A stretch of 64,000 bases of DNA from Eupeodes corollae (taxonomy: Eukaryota > Arthropoda > Insecta > Diptera > Syrphidae): positions 108,545,525-108,609,524 of the forward strand of contig NC_079147.1 of NCBI RefSeq assembly GCF_945859685.1, given 5' to 3'. The notes beneath the pieces are model-generated. The model searched no databases. It worked only from the letters and a program-made list of their open reading frames with translations, and had not been told where the DNA came from. The number at the start of each line of letters is the position of its first letter. Position 1 is the first letter of the stretch. The translations under genes and the position numbers were made by a program. Shown one piece after another: positions 1 to 9,891 of this stretch.

Positions 1-700
1 ATGCGTCTCCAGCCAGCTCGGTCCTTAGCTAGCTGTCTCCTGTTTCACACGCAAAGTTGGTTGAGGTTTTTTCCCACCTGCGTGCGCCAACTGAAACGTT
101 GGGATTTGATTCAATGACTTTCCGGGCTGGGTCGTTGATGTCCATTCGCTCTACATCTTTTTTTATCTTTTAACCAGGTCAGTGTCGCTGTACAGACCAT
201 ACAGTTCGTCGTTGTATCTTCTACTCCACTTTCCAGCTATGCAGACGGGACGAAAAATCACCCGAAGAATTTTTCGCTCGAAGCATCCTAAGACACTTTC
301 ATCTTTCTTTGGCAGGGATGATGAGTGTCTCAAAGAAGGTGATTGAGATGCTTAAGAGAGGACTTTACTACACAATTGTCTTCTAAGTCCAAAGAAGCAA
401 TTTTTTACAAGAGTTATTCTTTGTTTGATTTCGGCTGTTATTGTCTGAATAGGGGTGTCTAGGTAGACAAAGTATTTAACTACATCAAAGTTATAGCTGT
501 CCATGGTGAAGTTTTGTCTTCGTTCAATGTCCTTTCCTGATGAAACCATATACTTGGTCTTGACCACTTAACACATCTTCTCCGCTTCCGTCAAAATTCT
601 ATAAAACGCTCCACTTCCAATTATGTCAAGATCTTCGGCGTATCCGAATAATTGGATGGTCCTTTGGACGATTGTACCTCTAGTGTTGACGGTTGAGTTT
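1..700 (-). mobile_element. RTE-like LINE, C-terminal part of reverse transcriptase ORF (broken)
   Basis: Read on the minus strand this is the end of an RTE-type non-LTR retrotransposon polyprotein. A degenerate YADD-like block (YAEDLDIIG) lies near 660-630, then TKYMVSSGK near 560-535, a KYFVYL block near 475, EIKQRIT near 430, RRRYNDELYEL-like residues near 235-205 and a VERMDINDPARK-like block near 140-100. The motif order is that of RTE elements downstream of the polymerase active site. The stretch has stops and frameshifts and is dead. It stops abruptly near 700, so it is 5'-truncated, and its 3' end lies at the window edge. A second copy with the same 3' end (ATGCGTCTC, AGCCAGCTCGG) begins at 35455. 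Confidence 0.8.
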
Positions 701-879
701 TCAGAAAATCTTTTACTGATAAACGTTTTATTCGTTCTTAAACTTAGACTTAGCTTCTTATCTATCAGTAAGATAACTTAACACAATTTTTTTGTTGAAT
801 TTTTCAAGAATATGGCCACTGTTAAAAATCCTCAAGTTCAATTCGTTTTTAAAGCTAGTCAAGGAGTGGTTTGGTTCAC

Positions 880-1200
880 ATTCGAATTTATTTTCTTTGA
901 AGGGATGGCACCGATGTTACGATCACTTAAACATGAAAATTTTGCAACGAATTAATAAAAAGAACATGGTCACAGGACTTGATTTCAAATCTTCAAAATA
1001 AACTGAATATTGCAAAATATGTTCAAAAGAATAGAAACTGTTATGCCTCTTCCTAGATGCAATGGTTTTCTTGAGCTAGTGGACTCAGATGTGTGCGCAC
1101 CTATACGAGTTCAATCCGCAGGGGGTGCTCATTATTTTATATTATGTTTATTTTCTCAAGACGATGAATGAAATCCGAAGACACGTTGCAAAATGCAATG
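880..1200 (+). mobile_element. Ty1/copia-type retrotransposon fragment (GAG-pre-integrase and integrase start)
   Basis: From 906 the plus strand reads WHRCYDHLNMK, NKKNMVTGLDFKSSK and then ICSKE, the GAG-pre-integrase zinc-binding block of copia elements (H-x-H-x-C pattern partly kept). It is followed, with frameshifts, by an integrase start resembling DVCAPIRVQSAGGAHYF near 1088-1130. Stops and shifts occur about every 100 bases, and no LTR was recognised nearby. The fragment is a short internal relic with no coding potential. Confidence 0.65.
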
Positions 1201-1715
1201 AAAAGCGATATAATGCCCTTATGTCAAAACAGACATTGAAATTTTTAGATTTTACCGGAAAACGATGGATTTTTACCATTAAGGCGCTAGTTATAACTAT
1301 CATTGAAATCGGTCCGGAAAAATGGTTGAATCGATACTTGATGTTGTTTTGGTGTTTTCCTTTAATTAGAAATGAAAATTATATACCAATCGATCGGAAA
1401 TCACACACAGATTTTTTTTGAGAAAATAAAGTTTTGTTGCACATTAATTTTTTCTAAAAATGTATTTTTTTATTTTCCGGACGGAAATTCATTTTCCTGA
1501 ACAGCTGATTCTTTTATGTCCAAAAATGGAACGAATCGTTGCAATGATTTCTGTTTCCACTTCACTCAATTCCAATGACAGATTTCAGTCAGAAAAAGTT
1601 TTTCAGCTGAATTTTAATCAATAAAAACTTTGCCGGTTTGTTTATTTTATTTTTTCTTTGTTGATTTGATTCAGTGTATTGTTAAAAAATTTAACATTTT
1701 AATCTTATTTTTCAG

Positions 1716-2115
1716 AAAAATATACCAAATAGAGTAAACTATAAGAAAGCAGGAAAACGAGGAGTTCGAGCCAAAACTTATAATGGAAGTGGAGAATCAT
1801 ATTTGTCTTTATGCGAAAAATGATCCTCGTTACAGCAATAAATATCGAGGGCAGGCTGCATAGGAGGACATATCCTGTATTCCGGGCAAATCAGGTTAGT
1901 AAATTTGACTAATACTTGAATATAAATATTCAATATACATATACATATATTTAACATATATTTGTAGTGGACAAAAAAATAAAGTTCTCTGAAGGATTCG
2001 TTACTACTCGGGCAGTATAAAATGGGTCCATTTCCAAAGCTTGCGGTTCCTTATTCCTTACGTAAAGGTTCCAGCTGAGTATGTTTTGTTTAATCACTTC
2101 TTTGATGTTTTCATA
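1716..2115 (+). pseudogene. MADF-domain gene relic, two exon remnants
   Basis: Two blocks together resemble a MADF (myb/SANT-like) DNA-binding domain. Block 1 (about 1753-1894) reads NEEFEPKLIMEVENHICLY, then AKNDPRYSNKYRGQAA, a TAG stop at 1861-1863 where the family has Trp, then EDISCIPGKSG, and ends at a GTTAGT donor (1895). Block 2 starts after a plausible acceptor (TTTGTAG, 1961-1967) and reads, with a frameshift, RIRYYSGSIKWVHFQSLRF near 1996-2055, the second half of the domain. A third possible exon lies at 3430-3538 beyond a mariner insertion. Introns seem to be kept, so this is not a processed copy. It may be a decayed host MADF gene or the MADF protein of a PIF/Harbinger transposon. 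The nonsense codon and frameshift argue against function. Confidence 0.5.
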
Positions 2116-2117
2116 TA

Positions 2118-3400
2118 AAGGGTGATTTTTTTGAGGTTAGGATTTTCATGCATTAGTATTTGACAGATCACGCGGGATTTCAGACATGGTGTCAAAGAAA
2201 AAGATGCTCAGTATGCTTTGACATTTCATCATGAATAGACTTACTAACGAGAAACGCTTGCAAATCATTGAATTTTATTACCAAAATCAGTGTTCGGTTC
2301 GAAATGTGTTTCGCGCTTTACGTCCGATTTATGGTCTACATAATCGACCAAGTGAGCAAACAATTAATGCGATTGTGACCAAGTTTCGCACTCAGTTTAC
2401 TTTATTGGACATTAAACCAACCACACGAATGCGTACAGTGCGTACAGAAGAGAATATTGCGTCTGTTTCTGAGAGTGTTGCTGAAGACCGTGAAATGTCG
2501 ATTCGTCGCCGTTCGCAGCAATTGGGTTTGTGTTATTCGACCACATGGAAGATTTTACGCAAAGATCTTGGTGTAAAACCGTATAAAATACAGCTCGTGA
2601 AAGAACTGAAGCCGAACGATCTGCCACAACGTCGAATTTTCAGTGAATGGGCCCTAGAAAAGTTGGCAGAAAATCCGCTTTTTTATCGACAAATTTTGTT
2701 CAGCGATGAGGCTCATTTCTGGATGAATGGCTACGTAAATAAGCAAAATTGCCGCATTTGGAGTGAAGAGCAACCAGAAGCCGTTCAAGAACTGCCCATG
2801 CATCCCGAAAAATGCACTGTTTGGTGTGGTTTGTACGCTGGTGGAATCATTGGACCGTATTTTTTCAAAGATGCTGTTGGACGCAACGTTACGGTGAATG
2901 GCGATCGCTATCGTTCAATGCTAACAAACTTTTTGTTGCCAAAAATGGAAGAACTGAACTTGGTTGACATGTGGTTTTAACAAGATGGCGCTACATGCCA
3001 CACAGCTCGCGATTCTATGGCCATTTTGAGGGAAAACTTCGGAGAACAATTCATCTCAAGGAATGGACCGGTAAGTTGGCCACCAAGATCATGCGATTTG
3101 ACGCCTTTAGACTATTTTTTGTGGGGCTACGTCAAGTCTAAAGTCTACACAAATAAGCCAGCAACTATTCCAGCTTTGGAAGACAACATTTCCGAAGAAA
3201 TTCGGGCTATTCCGGCCGAAATGCTCGAAAAAGTTACCCAAATCTGGACTTTCCGAATGGACCACCTAAGACGCAGCCGCGGTCAACATTTAAATGAAAT
3301 TATCTTTAAAAAGTAAATGTCATGGACCAATCTAACGTTTCAAATAAAGAATCGATGAGATTTTGCAAATTTTATGCGTTTTTTTTTAAATAGTTCTTAA
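2118..3400 (+). mobile_element. Tc1/mariner-superfamily element, nearly full length
   Basis: The left end is AAGGGTGATTTTTTTGAGG directly after a TA dinucleotide (2116-2117), as expected for a mariner terminal repeat at a TA target. A 5' UTR of about 110 bp leads into the transposase frame at 2231. Downstream of the stop the sequence runs through CAAATAAAGAATC to a T-rich stretch near 3370-3390. A matching right terminal repeat was not found, so that end is eroded or truncated. The element lies between MADF exon remnants, apparently in an intron. Decayed relatives lie at 5600-6260 (-), 11985-12460 (+) and 23458-24385 (+). Confidence 0.8.
2231..3316 (+). pseudogene. mariner-type transposase, 361 codons with one internal stop
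   Basis: One uninterrupted frame runs from ATG at 2231 to TAA at 3314-3316 except for a single TAA at 2978-2980 (codon 250). The N-terminal third (residues 1-120) has the helix-turn-helix pair expected for ITR binding: EKRLQIIEFYYQNQCSVRNV, then SIRRRSQQLGLCYSTTWKIL. The catalytic domain carries Asp159 in ILFSDEAHF, Asp252 in QDGATCHTA and Asp289 in RSCDLTPLDYFLWG, with 36 residues between the second and third Asp. The element would cut and paste DNA at TA sites in the nucleus. All three acidic residues are kept, but the stop lies two codons before Asp252, so only an inactive N-terminal product of 249 aa would be made unless read through. The length fits the family (about 340-370 aa). The nonsense change looks recent, since no frameshift is present. 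Confidence 0.85.
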
Positions 3401-3429
3401 GCGTTTATTAATTTTTTTTTGTTTTAAAG

Positions 3430-3538
3430 TGACTGTGGGAACTACAGCGAGGATACAAGTCAGGTTGAGGTTTACGAACTCGAAGAAATTATAGACATTG
3501 TTGGCGGCCATGATGAAACCTTGTGTTCCCAAGCAACT
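3430..3538 (+). pseudogene. Possible third exon of the MADF-domain gene relic
   Basis: The stretch is bounded by TTTTGTTTTAAAG (acceptor AG at 3428-3429) and GTAAGT (from 3539). In frame from 3431 it reads DCGNYSEDTSQVEVYELEEI, then IDIVGGHDETLCSQAT, an acidic linker-like sequence with no stop. Position and orientation suit the MADF relic upstream, with mariner filling the intron. The sequence is not recognised on its own. Confidence 0.35.
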
Positions 3539-3559
3539 GTAAGTTTTTCTATTTTTTAA

Positions 3560-5260
3560 AAACACTTTTTTTATTTTCTAATTTTGGTTGCAATCTATTT
3601 ATTGAGAACACTAGAAAGAAACAAACAAATATAATTCATTTGATTTATTTCACTGGCAGAAATTTTGAAATGAAATAAAATGAAAACCAATGATAGCTAT
3701 AACTGGGGCCTAAGACAAATTCTGATGTAACAATTTCGCGCTTTAAAAGTAGACTTGTCGCCAAAGGATTTAATTATAAATGGCAAATTATTTTGAAACT
3801 TTTTCGCCGGTGCGTGGTGTGGTACGATATTTTACTATACGACTGATTCTGGCATTGGCACTGAATAATGATCTTTTGCTACATCACAATAAGCAACATT
3901 AATAAAATGTACGAATTCAAGATGTAAAAACAAGACCCTACCTAGCGTAGATGACTACAAATAATACTCAGGCTTCATTTTTATGTTAGCTGAGGGAGCA
4001 GTCTCTTGGGAATATAAAAAGCAGACATTAGTACCGCTAAGTAGTTTAGAGGACAAATACAAAATTATTTGTTTGTATATTTATGTATTTCAATACAAAC
4101 ATTTGTTCAGAATTTTGTCATTAATTCTCTAAATCTTCATTAAATGTAAAGAAATCTGTTTCAAAACTTAACTTTGAACTTATCTTTTACTACAACAAGC
4201 TTTTTGGAAACTAGTCTTATGCGAAAATACAAGATATTATCCTTTAATTAAAAACAAAAATTCCTCATAACATTTCTAATATTCCATTCAGTCTTCGAAA
4301 ATATTTGTCTTGATATTTGAGACAGGCTATTGATGAAAAAGCAAAAGTGCATTAGGACGAAATATCTGCTTGCGAGCATTCGATTTTGTATTGTTTATGG
4401 GCTCCGTTGTATTTCTTGCTTACATTGTATGACTAAGGGATCCTTTATGGGAAGCTGTGATAAATGATTTGTTCAACGATGCGAGAAAAGTCGTTGTTCG
4501 AAGCATTGGAAGCACTGCTTAAATGTGTGTAAGCATTTATTGGAAAAACAGAAAAACAGTCTGTTCATAGTCACATGATATCTTCATGTATTTTGTTTTA
4601 CAACTCCATCATTTCAATATAGGCTTTTAAGCTTTAACATGTTCACATCAAGGAAATTTCAACATCTTAACAGAACGTAGGTAGATTCAAATTTAAAAGC
4701 AAACCTTCTCCATTTTAATTTATTTAGTATATTTATTAAAAAAAAACCTTAATATAAATCAAAAATCAAATAATAGTATTTACTTTCATCTGACTCCATG
4801 ATTAAAAGGTACACATTGCGTAATGATACTTATGTAACTTCTAAGAAAATAGAAAAAAAATCAAAGTATATACATAATATGTTTGTAAGTATTTGCAAAA
4901 ACATTTTGAAATTCTTGGAAAAGTTTACTTTATAGAAAGATATTCTAAAAGAAATATTCGACCTTGGGCTTGCTGATGATAATAAACTAGATAAAGAATT
5001 TTATTTCATCATTATTATCAATGACCTTTTCTCTGATGAAGACATTTTGGACATGCTCACATATTTTTCTTTTTTTCTTTCGTCTTGATATATAATATGA
5101 TTCTCGTGACCTTAAATTAAGTGCTTTAAATTTATTGAGAATTTAAAGACAAAAAGTTAAAACAAAAAATTACTCCAATTTTGTGTACTTAATATTTAAA
5201 ACATATTTTCAATTAATTTCGTTTGACTGTTTACAAATAGAAAACAAGAATGTATTAATT
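3560..5260. other. No gene seen; AT-rich spacer
   Basis: About 1.7 kb of AT-rich sequence with no reading frame of substance on either strand and no transposon motif that I recognise. Confidence 0.6.
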
Positions 5261-5300
5261 AAAAATAAGACTGGAATGCGACCCACACTGGTATCTTTCT
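5261..5300 (+). repeat. Solo terminus of the foldback-type repeat
   Basis: TGGAATGCGACCCACACTGG (5273-5292) matches the terminal block of the foldback complex, where the inner minus-strand reading at the right end (30815-30760) contains GGAATGCGACCCACACTG and the left end (22938-22972) contains AATACAACCCACACTG. No clear subrepeats follow it here. It is probably a truncated element end. Confidence 0.45.
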
Positions 5301-5439
5301 ATTGTGATCTTTAATTTTGTAATTTATTTGTTTTTTTTTTATAAGAAGATTGTAAACCAAAATTTTCCAATTTATCAAAATAATACTTTGTATAGGGGAA
5401 ATTAATTTTAAGTCAATATCAAAGGGTCCAGCAAAGTTC

Positions 5440-5600
5440 TAAACTATATGTGCTTCAACGAGCGCCTTATGACCATCCCCATCAAGGTTGAATTCGGCAA
5501 CTTTAGTCTAATACGCGTACACGACCCCTGGGAAAAAAAAGATGACAACACCAAAAATATTATCTTCGAGCTCTTGGACAAAGTATATGACCAATGACCT
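5440..5600 (+). mobile_element. RTE-like LINE endonuclease fragment, left part (interrupted copy)
   Basis: The plus strand reads, with substitutions, EFGNFSLIRVHDPWEKKDD then IIFELLDKVYDQ, the RTE endonuclease block normally reading like NISLICAHAPTEEKDD. The following GDFN block of the same domain resumes at about 6335, after an inverted mariner fragment. This is the 5'-most part of the copy that continues to 7065. Confidence 0.7.
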
Positions 5601-6260
5601 AACTAAAGGGTTTTTCAGTAAGAGCGGTCAGCGGTTAGATGTTGAAATTGATTTAAACAAGCTGCGTATGAGGTATTAACGAAATTATTTATTTATTTGA
5701 AATACCAAATGCCCGCCTCGGCTTCTTACGGTGGCGAGTGATCCAATTTTCAATGACTCTTCCGCATAGATCCGGCTCAATTTGAGCGATGGTCTGTGTT
5801 ATGTTCACCTTTAGGGCATCATACGATTGTGGTTAATCTGCATACACCTGCGACTTTAAGAAACCCAATAGGACAAAGTATAGCGGGTTCAAATCGCATG
5901 CCCTTGGTGGCCAATTCACATCACACTTGCGAGAGATAACCTTACCCTCAACTCGTTCATGCTAAATTTCAATCGTCGCATTTGCTGTGTGGAACAAAGC
6001 GCCGTCCTGCTGGAACCACCATGTCGTCTAGGTCCATCATGTAGCGCTTGCTGTTGATGGCCGCCCTACTAACGACGTTTTCAAAAAAGTATGGACCAAT
6101 AAGCCGCCTGCCGGCTCAAAGTCCACACCAAACGGTAACTTTTTGAGGATGCATTATCTCCTGGTGAACCTCGCGTTGGTTGGTGTTGTCCCATATACTG
6201 CAATTTTACTTGTTAACACAGCCGAAATTCGTATGCACGGCGAGGAATAGATGAAAGATT
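5600..6260 (-). mobile_element. mariner remnant (3' half of transposase), inverted, inside an RTE copy
   Basis: On the minus strand, from about 6240 down to 5690, the blocks occur in the order of the intact 2231-3316 copy: CVNK*NC near 6220, HPQKVTVWCGL near 6150-6120, GGLIGPYFFENVV near 6110-6070, a QQDGA-like block near 6005, CDVNWPPRACDLNPL near 5930-5890, a degenerate YFLWG block, and RRAFGISN at the end. Many stops and shifts are present. The N-terminal half is missing. The RTE endonuclease reads on either side of it. Confidence 0.75.
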
Positions 6261-6289
6261 TGACAGATGTCACCAAAACGAAATGGCAC

Positions 6290-7065
6290 ACATAGGCGCC
6301 AAATTCTACCAAGGCCAACAATATTAAAGTTGTCCTGGGTGATTTTAATACCAAGCTAGAAAGAGAAGACCTCTTTAGTGGAATAATCGGTAAAAACACC
6401 CTGCACAAAGAAGGAACACTTTTGCAGACTGTATTACGGACAAAATTCTGCTGTCAGGAAGGATGATCCATTTAATATAGACAACGACAGCCAACAATCC
6501 TGTCTTCCCGACTTTGACAAAGTAAAGTTTGCTATATCTAAGCTAGAGTCTAATACAGCCACTGGAGCAGATGACTTGAATGCCACATCTTCAAAACAGC
6601 TAGGGATAATAATTTGCTTGCACCACAGTATTTTTTGCTCGATACTGAAAAAAGAAGACCCTCTAAACTGCGCCAACAATAGAGGAATCAGTCTACTAAA
6701 TTTCACTAACAAAATATTTTCTGGGTTATTGGTTTAAAGGGAAACCCCAAAAACATAAAATCGACACAACCATACCTTTATCGATTTCAAGGCAGCATTT
6801 GACGACATCTACAGAAACGATCTGTGTAGGGCCATGTCTAGTTTTGACATCCTTGCTACTCTCTTCCGTTTGTGCAGTTTGACCATTAGAGTTGGAAACA
6901 ACTTAACCGATCCTTTAGATATCAAAAAAGGTTTTATACAAGATGATGCACTGCCATGTGATTTTTTTTAACATCGTTCTTAAAATGTTAGTGCAGAACT
7001 TCTACGTAAACACTATAGGCACTATCACGAAGGGCTGTAGTACCACCACCTTAAGTAAGTAAGTA
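6290..7065 (+). mobile_element. RTE-like LINE, endonuclease end and reverse transcriptase remnant with TAAG tail
   Basis: VVLGDFNTKLEREDLFSGII at about 6330-6390 is the endonuclease GDFN block. Next come GADDLNA near 6570, NNRGISLLNFTNKIF near 6680-6720 and FIDFKAAFDDIYRNDL near 6778-6825 (reverse transcriptase motif A), then IKKGFIQDDALPCDFF near 6925-6970 (the family's GFRQGDALSCDFF). The copy ends CCACCACCTTAAGTAAGTAAGTAG (tail 7051-7065), a TAAG repeat shared with the copy ending at 13891 and the insert ending at 57704. Large internal deletions and stops make it inactive. Confidence 0.8.
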
Positions 7066-8265
7066 GCCAAGTTCTGACACAATTACCTATTTACCGGAAC
7101 AATCTCTGACTGCCCTCTAAAAAACGCGTAACGCATTTTCCTTCCTCGCAAAGTCTGAATTTCGGACAAATATAGGAAATATTAATTTTTTGATTTAAGA
7201 GGCGTGGTATCAATCAGAAATATACAAGACATAAGTTAAAAATACCATTTCTAAGTGTTTTAGAATATTGAAAAATTCAGTAGAGTGATACATCAATTTA
7301 GGCACAACAATTATGCACTCAGGGGGCGTGGAATTCACCCACATTTTTGTATTTGGAATCGTATATATGAAATAATTTTCATTCTTGTAGAATGATTGAA
7401 TTTAAGCTATAAACTCTGGCTGTTGGAAATGTGATCGCCTCAGCTATAGTTTTGATTAAATCATTTAAGATAGCAATTGAAAAACTTTAAAAACTGTTAA
7501 CGTTTTAACATCGCACGATTTTTTGGAATGTTATGTTGGACAATTAAAGCTTTGTCTTTCCTGGTCTGACCAAAGGTAGCTAATTTAATAACATATTGCA
7601 AATGTTAGGCACTTAGCTTGCGTTTTCTCTGAAGTGTGGGTAGAGTGTTCATACTGTCAACATCCATGCGAAAGAGATACCGGAAAAAAGGAAACAAGAT
7701 GAACAAAATAATTTTTTTTTATTCTCGCTACAATAGCTATTGTTAATATTATATATCAAATATTGATTTTCACTTAAAGTTTGAGTATACTCTTTGTTTC
7801 TATACTCGTTTATTTATTTATTTATAATTTGTTAAATACTAACGTTAACAATTCTTGAGTGTTCATTTTAAATCCGAGAACACCCATTATTAGCTTCTCC
7901 GAAAACGATATTGTTGAAAATGGTTACTCTAATAATTTTTCAATTATGGTCTTTGGTTGAGAAGTATTGGAGATTCCATTTTAATTATTGCAATTCCATT
8001 ACTTAGAAGTCAAATTAAACTTTTTATTGAATACAATTTGAAAATTAAACTTCATACAATTTACATTATTTTTTTAATTGCATTTAAAATTGATTGAAAT
8101 TGATCCAATGCAGCTGCATAAGTCGAAATTTTCTCTTATTTAGTTTTTTTTTGCTCTGGTAGTTTTCAATTTAAAGTCTATTAATTTTATATAAAAACTA
8201 CTTCCTATTAAACATTTCAATAATCCGCCTAAACTCCAACGCCTTTGCCGTTATCTTTTCCTCAC
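7066..8265. other. No gene seen; AT-rich spacer
   Basis: No supportable coding, RNA or transposon feature on either strand. Confidence 0.6.
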
Positions 8266-8400
8266 TTACAGAGATCGATCTCAAGCCGTGAGTTCGAACT
8301 CAAAGTGTTGAGATCGAGTTCTCGGCGAAAGCCGATATGCAAAAAGATGAGCCAACGCTCGATTGCATGAGATCGATCTCAGAAATGTTGATCATGAGTT
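8266..8400. repeat. Cluster of short perfect palindromes
   Basis: GAGATCGATCTC occurs at 8271-8282 and again at 8369-8380 (there extended to TGAGATCGATCTCA). TGAGTTCGAACTCA lies at 8289-8302 and the imperfect GAGATCGAGTTCTC at 8310-8323. All share the GAKWTCGAWCTC pattern. The cluster lies about 200 bp upstream of a PIF/Harbinger transposase scrap and may be its subterminal binding region; that link is inference. Confidence 0.5.
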
Positions 8401-8539
8401 TTCTCTTACTCAGTTGATGAACAACTATCAAAATGACCAAGTTTCTGAATAATTTTGTAACAAATCGTGGTTATAAAAATAGAAGATGTCCAATTGGTGA
8501 AGATTTTTGAAAATTGTATAGATTAAGTGAAACAGGTGT

Positions 8540-8660
8540 GCAATTATGGACAGAGTTTTTGGGCCTTGGAAACACGCAGTGGTGCTTTGACTCATCAAGA
8601 CAAAATTAGGATTTTTGTTCGTTATGTAGGAGATCCTGGATTTTTTTTCACTTATGTCCT
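8540..8660 (+). mobile_element. PIF/Harbinger transposase remnant
   Basis: In frame from 8572 the strand reads TRSGALTHQDKIRIFVRYVG then DPGF, the conserved N-terminal block of insect Harbinger (DDE_4-type) transposases, which usually reads like GALTPEDKIRIFLRYVGDPGF. No other part of the transposase is recognisable after 8660. It is a short relic. Confidence 0.6.
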
Positions 8661-9889
8661 CTCGAAATTTATTTTTTAAATGCTTCTATGATTTTAAGCA
8701 CAGCATATCTTTTGCTTGCCTTTAAAACTGGTTACTGCGACTTCTCCAGTAAAAATTTATTTAGTTTCACTGTTTCAGTTCTTTTACTTAAAATTAAATA
8801 AGATAGTCAGCATTATTGTTTCTAATTGCACTTTCATTTTCGTTTTCAGAAGACATTTTTCCTTCTGGACTGTTTTAACTAGTGCAAGTGCATACAAAGA
8901 GCTTTGAAATCGTTCTTATATCACTGAGTCAGAACTGTAGAGATTGAACAGGTTTTTTTTGCATATGAAACTGAGTTCGATTTCGAAATCAAAATTATTT
9001 GTAGAAAAGTCACTTTGATTACAAGTTTTATAACTAAAACCATTTTTTTTTTACATAATAGTCAACTGTTGAGTTGGTTAGTAGTTGAAATACCAAATAA
9101 TATTCATGTTACAAAATAAGATTTATTCTAAAATTCTTAATTAATAATAATTAATAATTATAAAAAACATTATAAAATTGGAGGATTAGAACTGTTATCA
9201 AAATATGAAGCAAATTGTGCTGTATCAAAAAAAAAACCTGAGTAATATTTCGCCCGTAAAAAGTAAAGATATTTAAAAATACGCCAAGCTCTAAATCTAC
9301 GAACGTTTATTCGTATATGTACATATATAGGTCTTAGGAACCCTAAAAAAGTTCGCTCGATAAATGTCAATATTTTTAATACAACAAATCGGATCGATTA
9401 CAAAAAATTCCTATTGGAAGTTTAGTTAAAAACCGCAACTAATTGCTTAATAACCTTGAGTAAGGTATTTGATGTTGTTTCTATATGTTTTGTTTAAAAA
9501 TAAGTGTCCGTGAATTATGCAAAATCCGTTGGTTAAAATTTATATTGGAAGATTTCAATTGGGTGGCACCCAAAAGTATGCTATTAAGCAATATTCCATA
9601 CTTGTTTCAAAAACAATATCCGTTATTATGAAACTTGAAGAACTAAAAAAGTGCGAAATATTTTAATTCTTCAACTTTTATTTCTTTAAGGTTTACATTT
9701 ACAGCATAGTCAATAGTGTCCTTAAGAACAAGCACCACAAACTTTAATGGTCCCCATAAGGTCACCCATTAAAGATTTGCACATGCAATCCTATTAACAA
9801 AACCTCTTTCTTGCCCAAAATGGGGCATGTTGTTTAAACGTTGTATGTACACAAATGGTCGTAAATATTATTCACGCACATATACAGTA
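8661..9889. other. No gene seen; AT-rich spacer
   Basis: Short reading frames at 8716-8907 (+) and 9170-9370 (-) are Phe/Leu/Ile-rich, match nothing I recognise and look like chance frames in AT-rich DNA. Confidence 0.55.
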
Positions 9890-9891
9890 TA

